A stretch of DNA of 64,000 bases from Escallonia rubra (lineage: Eukaryota > Streptophyta > Magnoliopsida > Escalloniales > Escalloniaceae): contig JAVXUO010002769.1 in the NCBI GenBank assembly GCA_033065855.1, positions 124,001-188,000 on the forward strand, given 5' to 3'. This document shows, in pieces, positions 44,530 to 56,078 of the stretch; the stretch's first letter is position 1; each line of letters opens with the position of its first letter. The notes beneath the pieces are model-generated. The model was not told the DNA's origin. It ran no database searches and saw only the letters and a program-made list of their open reading frames with translations. The translations under genes and the position numbers were made by a program.

Positions 44530-46022
44530 TGTAATACCCCAGACCTAAGGTTGGGCTTACGATAAATTAAGCTGATTATTAATTTCTTAGACGACAATTT
44601 TTTGTAAGTGATACTAGATGATCTTTTGCGACGGTTGTTGTGAGCGGTATCATTTAGGACGTTTAGTGATTTTTTTTTTCAGAATGATTATAAGTTGCAG
44701 TAAATAAAGCTTGTTGTAGGGTGAACTATAACAGGTTTATTTCTTTGGCGACAAGTTTATAAGCAATTATTTGAGTTCTTTTGCGACGATTGGCGTGAGC
44801 TAAAAGATTGGTAACCTTTAACAACAGTCTTCGTTTAGTAACGATAAGTGCGCATTTTATATTTTGAAATAGCAAAGAGAGGGATTAGTGGAGGGAAAAA
44901 AATCTGGCATTGAAAAAGGAAAGAAATGAAGGTCAAATTAGAGAGGGAACAAGGGAGAAGATTGTGGAGAAAATTGTCTTTGGTTTTTATATTCCATTTT
45001 CGGTTACAAAAAGAGAGAGAGAGAGAGAGAGAGAGATAAGACTCTGTGTGTTCGTGAGAAAGGAAGAAATTATTCACAGAATGAGGAAGAAAGGGAGACG
45101 GCAGATTAATCTTTCGGCGAAGTGCGATCTTCCGATAAGTTTCGATCCTGTTTCTTTTTCTCTTACATTACAGTAATTAGGTGAGTGAGTTATATATGAG
45201 TATGTTTGTGTGTGAGACTGCAAGGGAGTGAACATGAGTGTCCTGTGTATTGTGTGTGAAAATGAGTGTGTGAGGAAGACTAAAGGCAGCCGTGAGGGGT
45301 GAGCATGGGCCGCAATAACCGTGAGAAGCGTGTGCTAGTGGTGCTCAAACGTGTGTTGTAGGCACGCAGTGTCGTGTGTCCTCAATGTGCAGCCTATGTG
45401 AGTTGGGAGATGTTTCAGTGGGTAGAGTTTGTATGGAATTGCTGTGTGTGTGTGTGTGTATAGCTATTAAATTATTTTATAAGCATTTATTATGAAGTTT
45501 GGGATGTCTTAATGCCTTATGGGGCGTGAGAAGTTATCGGTTAAGTTGGCTAGCCGAGGGATCCGTTTCATTCTGGGTTTAGATTGAGAGTGTTAGAGCG
45601 AGTAACGTTTGAGAAAGTAGCTTTGAGTTCATAGTATATGAGACTAGATTGTATTCTGATAATATAATTATCAATTCAGGTTGACTAGAGGATTTTGAAC
45701 AAGTTGAATAGCAGTGCATAGTTTGGACTGAGGTAAGGGCAAAGATGAGATAAATTATTGAAAAGGAACGCGGGAAACAAAAATATTTGAATGATCCGCA
45801 CAAGAAGGAGGAAACCGCCAAAGTACGACATAATCGATGGCGTTAAAACAAACGTGGAGATAAGATAAATGTATCAAAGAAAAACGGTTAGTAACAAGTT
45901 TCTGAAGCAGGCCACAATTAGCCCGATTGAGAAGATTTCGGAGGGAGTGATCGATTGTGGGGTTTGAGAAGTTATTCCCAGTAAAGATAAGGAACGATAA
46001 TTACCAGAAGGAGACGGTTACA
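44530..46022 (-). mobile_element. LTR-family element C, reverse orientation, probably truncated
   Basis: Starts TGTAATACCCCAGACC, the inverted counterpart of the end of element B at 60729. The next 60 bases align with the complement of 60670-60729. The block at 45465-45610 (TTATTATGAAGTTTGGGATGTCTTAATGCC) aligns with the complement of about 59300-59440. A possible end GGTTACA is at 46022, but no target duplication was found. It contains (GA)n at 45010-45036 and (GT)n near 45440. No coding sequence. Confidence 0.65.
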
Positions 46023-46044
46023 AATAGCAAACCAGCAACAGCGA

Positions 46045-46350
46045 AAGGAAGAATGATGTGGTACTCGAGTATCGTGATAGCCACTCGAACCTTGACAAAG
46101 TATCAAAGACAATCAAATCTCTGCTAGGTGAAGGGGATCCATGGACATATGGCAGGAAACAGGTACCGGGTCTCTGATGTCTTGTTCTACCGTACCCCCA
46201 AAAAACTTGCAGTGCATCTATTGAGACAAGAGTCCGACGCTTCTTCGTGTGGCTCAGACTAAACTTGTCCAACCATGACCAGTTACAACATCTAATTTGG
46301 CATGAAAGCAGATCTTAAAGTTATGCACTATTGGACCCTCTCCATATTCA
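46045..46350 (-). pseudogene. Degenerate copy of the PPR gene's 3' tail
   Basis: Parallels 49320-49625. Shared in order: TACTCGAGTAT, the TTGACA...GTAT stretch, CATGGACATATGGCAGGAAA (compare CATGAACAAATAGCAGGAAAA), AGTGCATCT, CAACCATGACCAGTT, and a coding end that reads PSEYGEGPI on the minus strand where the intact gene has SSEYQEGPI. Only about the last ten codons and about 300 bases of 3' UTR are duplicated; homology ends at about 46350. Not expressed as a protein on its own. Confidence 0.6.
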
Positions 46351-49319
46351 GAAGGAGCATTGTTATTATTTGTTTTTACAATTGTTACTATTCTATTGGG
46401 TTCCACCACCAAATGTGCAGATTTTATTTTTGAAAAAGGCACAACATGAAGACCAATAAATTACCTCCACAAATTATGTCCACAGCAGACTATCTCCACC
46501 CTTCACAACCCCACCCCACCAATTGTAATTGTAGAGAATATGGATGAATGCATGAGAGGCTTATTCTTAAAGAATTCAATATTCACTTGCTAAAACATCA
46601 AATGTAAGCTTCACATCCCTGATTCATTTACATAGTAACAAAAATGTCCTGCACACAAATGTAAAGAAAGGTTTTCGAAATTTGTTTTAGTTGCATTTGG
46701 ATTATTTGAAATGCTTGGGCACTTGTGAAAAACCAAAATACGGACTCCATCCAAATCCTAGAAAATATACTGCATGCTACTTTCAAAAGGAAAATACCAT
46801 TTGACCTACATACCTGTCGAGGGGACCAGTTATCTAATAAGCAAAGCTAATTCTTATGTTCCACAGCCTTCGCTCCAGATCTTGATCAAAGTAGGCGAGG
46901 ATTTGGTCCATTTCAAAAGACTACCTAAAAGTGAGAGCTTTCACTCAAAAGAATCAAGCAACTGACCCACCCTCCCTTTTAGATGTCATGCGATCCCTTT
47001 GCTTTTATGCTACAATGTCCTTGGCACCTTCAAAAGAGATGAGGAAACGAAGGTATGGATCACAGTTCGATCATAAATTGTGACTAAGAAAAGACATGTC
47101 TCAGCAATAAAATGGCCAAATAGATCTACAGAAACAGAAAACAATTATGTCTATGTTTCGCTGCTTTTTACCCAAGGGTACTGTGGCTGACTCTGCATCC
47201 TACAGTTCGAATTAGAGATATATAAAGAAAACTAGATAGACTTGGCAACAAAGTCCAGGTCAAATTATGAGTGCTATATGTATCTCATACAGTGGAACAA
47301 TCCACTAAAACAGCTAAATATTAATCTAGGCATAGCAAAAACATCTCTAACTCCTGTAAACTTGTAACCCACGAATGATTGAAATTGTGTTGACTATCTC
47401 TTTCATCTTAAAATTGTGAACAGGAGATACCCACATCTCCTATCCCAAGAACAGCCAGGTCAAAATTGTGAACTTCGGAAGCCCACACATCCTAACCTAA
47501 CAGCCAGGTCGAAAAGCTAAGTAGAAGACACTCTTAATCCCCACAGTAGGAAATATGGAGTATCACATCTATAAAACACAAAATTTATACAGAAGCCTGT
47601 AATCTATGACTTACAAGAAAAGATAGCACTATTAAGTTAGCCATGAGTGAATTTGGGGGACCTTGTCTAAAGTCTATAGGGGTAATGGGGAAAAAAATCC
47701 AGCACCTGAACTTTGTACAACATAATTGAATCAAATTTCCGAGCACCAAGTATGTGCCATAAATCATAAAAATGAAACATGCTATTGAAAGCTCGCCAGG
47801 AGGCTTTTTCGACTATTGGAATGCATACATTTGAATTAAAAAAAAAAATGGCATGGGCATAGCTTACATATCCAATCATCACTGTATAAAAGCTGAAGCA
47901 TGAATACTCGATCAATTTATCAACTCATGCTAGTGCAAGGCTTTTCAGCCCTCGTGTTTTTTGTAGGAGTCCCTTTTCTAGAGAAGAATCCCGAGAAAAT
48001 TGTGGTTATTGATGAACAGAAATGAAGATTAAAAGTCACATGCAATTCTTTATGAGACTTTAAGCACTATGATTATTTGAATCGATAAATAAAAGCAACT
48101 CCAACCACTAATTTTCACATATAAAAACCATGGATGAGGAAAAATCTGACCAGACTAGATCAATAAGAAGACAGACACGCATTAAAAAAAAACTCAATCC
48201 TATCTGCCCCATGATCTTAATCAAATCAAATTAGCAAGCCAGTTTTACCCATTTTATACATCCCACTCCACCAAAATGCCCTTTCACTGTAGAAGGGAAA
48301 AAAAAGGGTGGCTTTGTGTCGTTCCGGGGGAGGGGATGTGGAGGAAGCTTATGCGTGTCCGGAAAGAAGAGAATTTCCAAAAATAAGTCCACGCGCTTTT
48401 TCCATCTACCATTAGAAGAAGTGCAAGAGAATATAGAAAAGATTTAACTAAGCACATTTTTCCTACAAAAAAGCAACAACCAATACATAGATTCTTGATA
48501 AAATCATATGCCTGAATCCCAATCAATTGCAGAACCAATTGAAGCTAAAACTTGAACAATTTTACATCTTAAAAGCTGACCAAGCTATAGAGAAACAATT
48601 GAGAGCAAAACCGACAAACAAAATCGAGATAGGATGCAATCTTGTGAATACTAGAATCGCAAGATAAATGAGAATTGCAGTACTAAATCAACCAACCTTT
48701 TCACTGTCCACATCACTGCGAAAAGAAACAAGGAGCCATTCAATTTAGACAAGTAGTAGTTGTTCATTAACAAGTAATGGCAAGAGTCCACAATTTTCAG
48801 AGGATAAAAACCGTCGACCAGCGGATAATTATAAATAGGCTTCCAATGCCCTTTATATGCGGTTGTGCAGCACTACAATCAAGGAGCCGAGCAGCAAAAC
48901 AATCAAGGATCTGTGCGGCAATTAGGAATCTTTTTCAGCTGTGCTCATCCCTTCTGTTTGTTTTCTGACCAATAGTCCGAACAACTAGATTAACCAGGAC
49001 ATTCTGAATGAGTCCTCAGCCTGATTTTGCAGATCAAGAAACATTGAGACATTCATGACACTTTATTGAGGACCTTCCACAATTGCCTCAGGCCTATCAT
49101 TGCCTTAGGGAGGAGAGAACCTTACAATCTGAATAGTGAAAGTGTGAAACATCAAGCCTGCCCAACAGCACTATGGGTTTTCCATCCAAGGTTAACAGTA
49201 CATTTTCTCATATCATTGACATGTGTATCCCCAAAGTTATCTTCACTTTTCTATTCTCTCCCCTCCGGCTTTGGTCAACTTTCACACTCTCATCGAATTT
49301 AGGTCAAACAGCAGATCCG
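46351..49319. other. Low-repeat, AT-rich DNA between the PPR copies, no gene seen
   Basis: Nearly 3 kb without a recognisable domain; open frames are short and of random composition. A small internal duplication (ACAGCCAGGTC with flanking words) occurs at 47450-47460 and 47500-47510. It could be long 3' UTR or intronic sequence of an unrecognised transcript, but nothing in the sequence proves it. Confidence 0.45.
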
Positions 49320-49589
49320 CTTTAGACAGAGGAGCAATGTACTCGAGTATTCTGCTCAAACTTTGACACGGTATTGAAGACATCTGCGAGGGATACCATG
49401 AACAAATAGCAGGAAAAGATAACTGGGCCACCTGATGCCTTTTGTCAAACCATACCATATAGCAGGCGAACTTCTAGAGTGATCGAAAGTCCCAACAATT
49501 TATAGTGCATCTTTTATGACAAAAGTTCCAATCATTAAACAATGACAAGTTGAAACCATCTGATATATCATGGAAACAGATCCCAAGTT

Positions 49590-51083
49590 TTACGTCTTTA
49601 TTGGGCCCTCTTGGTATTCAGAAGATCGCTGTGATGAACCAAAAAGCTCTAGCTTCTCCGATAAATTCTGAAGTGCCTCATGCTTATTAGCCAATTCCAT
49701 GAGCACTTTGATCCTTCTAAACGAAACATTGCTTGGCCGTTGCCCCTTCTCTACCATCTGCAAGAAACACCTCTCAGCATCCACCAATTTTCCTAAATCG
49801 CAAAGCAAATCAAATAACACATCAGAGACCAAAACATACGATCCAAACCCCTTATCCACCATGTCGTTCCAGAGCTCAAGTGCCAAATCCACCTTCTCCT
49901 GCCTCTTCATCAACCTGATCAAAAACATACAAGACTGGGTGTTGGGTAAGCACCCAACTTCCCTCATTTTCTTGTACAACTTCCACGAGCTTCTCAAGTC
50001 ATTAAACCAATAAAATGACCTAAAGAAGACATTATAAGTAGTTGCGTTCGGGGACAACCCCTTCCCTGCCATTTCCTCCATCAATTTATACGCATCGCCA
50101 AGCCTCTTCGCTATACAAAAGTTCCTTATCGCAGCATTGTACGCGGCAACATCTGGATATATCCCAAACTCCTTCATTTCCTTCAAAACATCCTTCGCCT
50201 TATCTGGCTGCCCAACCAACCCCAATCCCCCAATCAAGCTCGTATAAGTTATCACATCAGGTGACATTCCCTCCTCCCTCATCTTCTCAACCGCCTTATA
50301 CGCCTTATCAATCTCCCTACCCTTACAATACATATCTACCAAACAATTATACGACACAATATCCGGTTCGACGCCCATCTCCCTCATCTCCTCGAAAAAA
50401 GCTTCGGCCTCCTCAGACGACTTCCACCCCGACAACAATATATTAAATGTCTGCACATTTGGCTCAAACTCACGCTTCAAACTATGGTAAACATTCCTAG
50501 CATCACTCATACTCTTCTCTTGGCACAATGTTCTCAACAGACCATTGTAACACTCGGTCCCAAATCCCGGTACGAGCTTCCTAAACTTTCGAAACGACTC
50601 TACAGTCTGCCTAACAGAACAAACCTTTGCAACTCTGCCCAAAACTACCATAACAGTTCTATTAGATATCTGGGTCTTATCTTTGTTCTTCGTTTCAGTC
50701 AAAACCTCCCAAATCTGATCGAATTTACGGCTGCGGCCGAGTATGTAGAGCATTGTGTCCAGTGAAAAGCCGGTGTGGTAAAACCCTTTGCGGGACGCGG
50801 TGATTTTGTAAAACTCCAGTGCCTGAAGTGGGTTTGCGTGACTGAATCTGACCCTTTTGAGGACTTGGTCGATCAGGTCGTTTGAGAGGAGTATTTGGGT
50901 TGATTTCAGCGAGCGTTTCATGTAAGAAGATGGGGTGGTGATGATGCTGAAGACTGTCAGTACGTCGCCGTTCAGGTGTGGCGTTTGGGAAGAGAAGTGG
51001 CGATTGAGAAAGAGGAGAATTGAAGGAGCAGCGTACCTTGTTCGTATTTGAAGACAGGAGGGGCTATGGAGGTGGATGGTCAT
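49590..51083 (-). CDS. P-class pentatricopeptide repeat protein, 497 aa
   Basis: Intronless, as most plant PPR genes are. The N-terminus (MTIHLHSPSCLQIRTRYAAP, then FLNRHFSSQ) is basic, Ser/Arg-rich and lacks acids, typical of a mitochondrial presequence. From about residue 170 there are consecutive 35-residue PPR units: YNGLLRTLCQ, TFNILLSGWK (short unit), SYNCLVDMYCKGREIDKAY, TYTSLIGGLGLVGQPDKAK, AYNAAIRNFCIAKRLGDAY, TYNVFFRSFYWFNDLRSSW, SCMFLIRLMKRQEKVDLAL and VSDVLFDLLCDLGKLVDAE. Degenerate units precede these. There is no E, DYW or SMR domain, so it is a P-class RNA-binding protein that likely stabilises, processes or helps translate an organelle transcript. It resembles the At1g02420-type group, but the ortholog is not certain. 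The target RNA is unknown. Confidence 0.95.
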   Translation of the reverse strand: MTIHLHSPSCLQIRTRYAAPSILLFLNRHFSSQTPHLNGDVLTVFSIITTPSSYMKRSLKSTQILLSNDLIDQVLKRVRFSHANPLQALEFYKITASRKGFYHTGFSLDTMLYILGRSRKFDQIWEVLTETKNKDKTQISNRTVMVVLGRVAKVCSVRQTVESFRKFRKLVPGFGTECYNGLLRTLCQEKSMSDARNVYHSLKREFEPNVQTFNILLSGWKSSEEAEAFFEEMREMGVEPDIVSYNCLVDMYCKGREIDKAYKAVEKMREEGMSPDVITYTSLIGGLGLVGQPDKAKDVLKEMKEFGIYPDVAAYNAAIRNFCIAKRLGDAYKLMEEMAGKGLSPNATTYNVFFRSFYWFNDLRSSWKLYKKMREVGCLPNTQSCMFLIRLMKRQEKVDLALELWNDMVDKGFGSYVLVSDVLFDLLCDLGKLVDAERCFLQMVEKGQRPSNVSFRRIKVLMELANKHEALQNLSEKLELFGSSQRSSEYQEGPIKT

Positions 51084-51229
51084 TGTCGTGAGAGAAGATT
51101 TGCACTTCGGCAGTGAAATGCAGAGACGCCGATGTACCCCTAGGGTCGTAATTTACTGCGGTTGTGAGGGAAACTTTGATTGTAAATGTATCTATGAGTG
51201 TACTTTGATTGTGATGTTTAACCAGGTAT
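51084..51229. promoter_or_regulatory. Upstream region of the PPR gene
   Basis: The 146 bases between the PPR start codon and a MITE. No clear TATA box is seen, as is common for housekeeping PPR genes. The MITE at 51230 is therefore close enough to lie in the promoter. Confidence 0.35.
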
Positions 51230-51565
51230 TTCGGCTCTATTCGATACAGCTTTTTTTTTCAGTTTTAAAAATTGAAAAAAAAAGTTTCGTTTCGTAACCA
51301 TTTTTTTTTTTCTTTAGTTTAAAAAATCAGTTTATAAACTGAAGAGATCAGTTTTTTTTTTTTTTTAGACCACCGTCAGCCACCACCGCCACGACCACAA
51401 AAAAAAAAAAAAAAACTCAAAATATAAAATGAGTTATCAAACACAAAAAAAAAAGGGGGTTATCAAATACTCACTTGTTTTTGTAAAAAAAAAATTAAAC
51501 TGCTTTTTAATTTTTTTTTTAAAAACCTGAAAATAAAAAAAAATGTGTTATCAAACAGAGCCGAA
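51230..51565. mobile_element. MITE with TTCGGCTCT inverted ends
   Basis: The left end TTCGGCTCTATTCGATA and the right end TATCAAACAGAGCCGAA are imperfect inverted repeats around 336 bp of A- and T-run-rich DNA. No target duplication was clear. It lies about 150 bases upstream of the PPR start codon. Confidence 0.6.
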
Positions 51566-51983
51566 CAACTGGGATTTGAAATACAAATTTCAATTGAAAT
51601 AACAACTCTATACTCTTTGATATATATTTTTTTCTATTTTTTTTCTGTTCATGATCCAACCTTCTTTTCTTTTTTTAATTTCAGTTATTTTATTTTTAAT
51701 CTTTTATTTCAACAATCCATTTTGTGAGATGTTTCTTTTATGACTGATTCTTGCTAATTTGCTATACGATACACATATGTAAAAGTTGACAAGTATTGAA
51801 CTTTATGATTTTTAAAATTTAAAACTATAAGAATTTTAATACGAAGGAATTCTAAACTTTGTGATGTTTTAAAGATTATCATCCACACACTCTTGAAGTA
51901 GTGAGGGACCCATGCGCCAAAAGCTTATCAAGAGGGGAAAAAAAAGGAAATGTAAAAGAAAGAGAACATATGTATGGTGAGAT

Positions 51984-52754
51984 GAGGGGTAAGCATTTAC
52001 ACCGTTAAAACCAGTCCAACAATAAAAACGAAAACGACAAATCCTTGCAAATCTAAATCAATCTAAAAATCAACCGGTATTTTTTTTCCCCAAACCGTAC
52101 ATTCGGTTCAGTCGGTTCGGTTCGAAATTGTTTGAGACCGTATAAACCGACCCGACCATATATAATACGGAGTATAACATATTTATCTTTTTTACTTAAC
52201 CCTAGTTACTTTTTACTAACCCATGTTATCTACCACTCATATAAAATGGAAGTAACCTAAATCCCTTGACCCTAACACACATTTTTCACCCGCCCCCCCA
52301 CATCTTACTGTTCTTTGCTCCACCATGCCTCCATATCTGCCTTGAAGTAGAGGTTTGTATTTATTGTTATAAAAGCTGTAACTATATTTGTAAAAATTGA
52401 TACAAGTACTTGGTGGAGCCGTATAAGGTATAGATACAAAATTTGATTTTCTAAGTAGATTGGTGAAGTAACGAGGTTTCTAGATTGGGTTTTGTAATCT
52501 ACTCATTAAATAACTAGATTTTCTTATGCGTGTTATCAATTATGATTAAAAAATCAAATTTTTTTTGAGCTTATTAGCATGTAAGTATAAGTTATTAATT
52601 TTTGGGCCTAAACTTGCCCAAAATTGAGTTCTGCTCAAACCAATCCATTAAATCCTTTCAACTCGGAGAAACTGAACTGTTGAAACCAAAGCGTTCAACC
52701 ACGGTTCGGTTTCTTTTTCCTGAACTGAGGTTGACCAAACCGTGCTCACCCCTA
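51984..52754. mobile_element. Non-autonomous hAT MITE, 771 bp, 8-bp target duplication
   Basis: Flanked by perfect GGTGAGAT copies (51976-51983 and 52755-52762). Inverted ends are GAGGGGTAAGCA and the complement of TGCTCACCCCTA. Subterminal words rich in AACCG/CGGTT (TTCGGTTCAGTCGGTTCGGT near 52100 and ACCACGGTTCGGTTTC near 52697) are typical of this hAT type. No transposase. Confidence 0.88.
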
Positions 52755-52762
52755 GGTGAGAT

Positions 52763-55589
52763 ATCTAGACATTATTTTCTCTCATTGATTTTGGTATGTA
52801 TAACTATAAATTTCAGCATATGTAAAAATAAAAAATTTCATGGTACGTATATAGTCCCACTAAACCATCCCTCAATATTTTTTCCTGTTACAAAATCAAA
52901 GATTCTTGTGGAGGCATTGTTGCATTCTCAAAAAGTTTCAAACTTTGTAACATAATTTCAAATGACATTCCATTTCAAATATCTAAATACTTGGTTTAAA
53001 TATTTGCTTGGGTTTGCTTGTTGATATGAAAATTTTTAATTCTTCAATTTGTTTAAAACTTTGGAAAGTGTTCTGTATATAACATATTTTTTTACCAAAG
53101 AATGAATACCTTCTCACTCAAACAAAATCTTATGTATGTGGGAAGAAGTATATGAATTATTTAAAAGTAAGAAAATAAAGAATATATAATTGTTAATCAA
53201 GTTATTAAGGAATTTTAACTCGTGGAATTTGGTCTTGCTAAATTTGATGATCACAGATATCCCAAAACATTATAAGACCTTTCTAGTATCAAGATTGAGC
53301 TTAAAATAAAGTTAAGTGCATCTTTGCTCGAAGATTCTAAATTTGTTGCTAATCTGATTAGTAGTTGAAAAGTTAGTGAGTTGGTTTTTGTATTCACCAT
53401 GCATAATGGTATCATATCTTACTAACTCCAAGTATCGTTTTTGATATAATATGCTTTGTACTCAGTGAGCTTGTGATTATCTTTACTGGGCTTTGTACTC
53501 ACCCTGCACTTTCATGTATCAGAAAGTGTTTGGAGTTGTGTAAAGGATTGTAAGGCATAGCTAAGTAAGAAACTTTCTAGTGAAGGATTTTGCTTTTATA
53601 TATCTATTATCGGGTAGATTGTAAAAGGTGGTTAAGTATCCTTTGTTATTGTTTTAAAATATTGTGTTATAAAGGATTATGGAAGTGATGTTAGATTTGA
53701 AGTTTTGTGGTGTATAGAATGCTATGCTCTATCTTTAAATGTATTTTATGGTATTTGTATGATTAAGATTTTGCAAGTAGCATGTTCAGATCTCTCCGAA
53801 AATTCAAACAGGATGGGAAGGTGCTTAGCAGCCCACCATACCCTACAAAGATCTTTACCCATTTTATCAGATTTTGGTGTTTTCAATTGTATAAAGAGAC
53901 AAACCCTAATTCTAATGACCAATTTGGTTTGAAGTCAACATATTTCGCTGAATAGCCTACGTACTCGGTCGAACTAGTTAGGATCAATACCCCGTTGTTC
54001 TAACCCTAAATGAGGCGGCCTAAATTTTTACATATGGTTTATGAAAGACAGATTTATTAAAAAAATATAGGTTACCAAAGATTGAGATATGAGTACTAAA
54101 ATAAGAATCTGACCTAATATCTAAGGATCAGAATTCTATTGCGGGGAAGGGATCTATACTAAATTATGCAATAAATGAAAATTCATACTTCTAAATTTGA
54201 ACTTCTGGCTGTTGACTTTGATGCATCCATGATGCACAATAAAAAAAGTTATAGGCATGTGAATATATGCGTATGAAAGAACCCTAGCAGAATAACAGTT
54301 GCCTTTGAGCTGTATATATAAGGTCTAGCGTTTTAGAAAAGCTGCACAAAAAGATTAGTAAACAACCCTAACTGCTACCAAAGAATATTCAGAAATCGAG
54401 CAGAATGACCAAAGCACACTTTTACTTGCAAAATTACTTTATAACCCAGGCTTCACCTTAACAAGTCCGTAGCTCTTTTGGGAACATGTTCGATCTTCAG
54501 ATTGGGAAAGATGTTACTAGGGGAGCTCACGAAAGAATTTCAGGAACTCATTGAGGACTATTTATATTCCAGCCTCCAAGGTAGTTTTTTCTTATCTTGT
54601 TGGGGAAAAGGTTGGGGAGCCCATCTTTTATTCCAGAAAAAGCAATCTTTCGTGAAGAGCTACCCGCATATTCGTCGGTTCCCGTTCGCTTGCCCCCCTC
54701 ATAGTCACAGAAGAATAACATACCTTGTATCTGTGTGTGGATAACATAAAAATAAATCCAGAACTCAATCTAAACTAGACCAAAATCAGTAGAATCTAAA
54801 AGAACACAAACGAAAATAAGCCTACAAAAATAGGGTACCTACATTGACATGAAGCACTTAAGGCCTTGTTTGGCTAGCACAAATTTCAACTCTTTATTTT
54901 CTTTTTTTGCTCCTAAGAGGTGGTTTATGTCAAGCATGTGACTCTTTAATGTCAATTATGTATGACATGGTTAACAGTTGGACCCAAATAATAATGGAAG
55001 TCAATATAAATGACAAACACAAAATAAGTAAAAGGCCCATATAAAAATTACCTTGAACTTTAAGGACCAAAAGAGTAATTCACTCGAGTTTCACCGTCCC
55101 ATGCCCTTTCCCATTTACCACCCTCATTGAAAGGGTGTAAAGAGATCTAAATCACATAAATTCTTTATGACACCATCATTATATAATCCATGATATCACC
55201 ACCCATAGCCACTAATGTTGTCACTTCCAATCGTGCGACCACCACTACCTCTTGGCACCACTTAAATTTCCAGCCACCATAATTGCCTACCTTTCAAAGG
55301 AACATAAAAACAAGATAAACCTGTCAAAATGACCAACTGCAAGCTTAGTTAAGACAAGTCCGCTCATTTGGTATAATATCAAAATGGTCTAGCGGTTATT
55401 AAAGACACGAGGACAATGGCAGAAAGGTCTAAATTACCCGATAGAGATGGAAAAATCCGAGCTGAACTAAATTGCCTTACATCTAAAGGAAAGATCAATA
55501 CAAAGTTGGCACCGATATGGATGAGTAAAATTATGTTGTTTGGTGCGGTACAACAATGCAAGACATGATATTTGTTGGAGACGACCATG
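52763..55589. other. Intergenic, no gene seen
   Basis: AT-rich DNA. The open frames (for example 54478-54744) have no recognised domain. Nothing else supportable. Confidence 0.45.
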
Positions 55590-56078
55590 AGGGGATAAGT
55601 CAAGTGAAGGAATCAAAGGTGAACATGATAACATTACGATTCGTTATTCATAATGAATTATGGTGCAAGTTTAGATGATATGTATACAAGGTTCATTGAC
55701 GTCACAAATAGACTCTACGTGCTTGGAAAAGCATATTTTAACTTAGAGGACGTGAGGAAGGTTTTGACTTCTCTATTACTAACATGATGATGAGTGAGAG
55801 TGAAGGCCATTGAGGAGGCCAATGATCTAAAAACCTTGAGCATTGATGATCTCATGGTCTCTTTTATGACTCATGGGCTTAAATTAATGATATGGAAGAG
55901 TATAGATCTAAGGGGAAAAGACTCGCTTACAAGACTACATAAGAAGATTACATGCTCAATGCTGACAGAAAATGAAGTCCTCTCGACTCTTTTGGCGGTC
56001 AACAACCTTCAAGGTGGTTACACACTCTACCTCGTAATGGAATTTGTTAAGGAAGAGATTGACCATGCCCGACCATAA
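55590..56078 (+). pseudogene. UBN2-type retrotransposon gag relic
   Basis: The pieces LDDMYTRFIDVTNRLYVLGK (about 55670-55725), VRKVLTSLL (about 55752) and VKAIEEANDLKTLSIDDLM (55800-55856) with SFMTHGLKL follow the gag_pre/UBN2 pattern of plant LTR retrotransposons. Frame changes and stops lie between them. No protease or RT was found downstream, so only a gag stub remains. Confidence 0.65.

Noticed and set aside
50042-50765. Plus-strand ORFs of 93-134 codons inside the PPR gene
   Set aside because: Shadows of the minus-strand PPR frame; low-complexity Ser/Pro/Thr products of the antisense.
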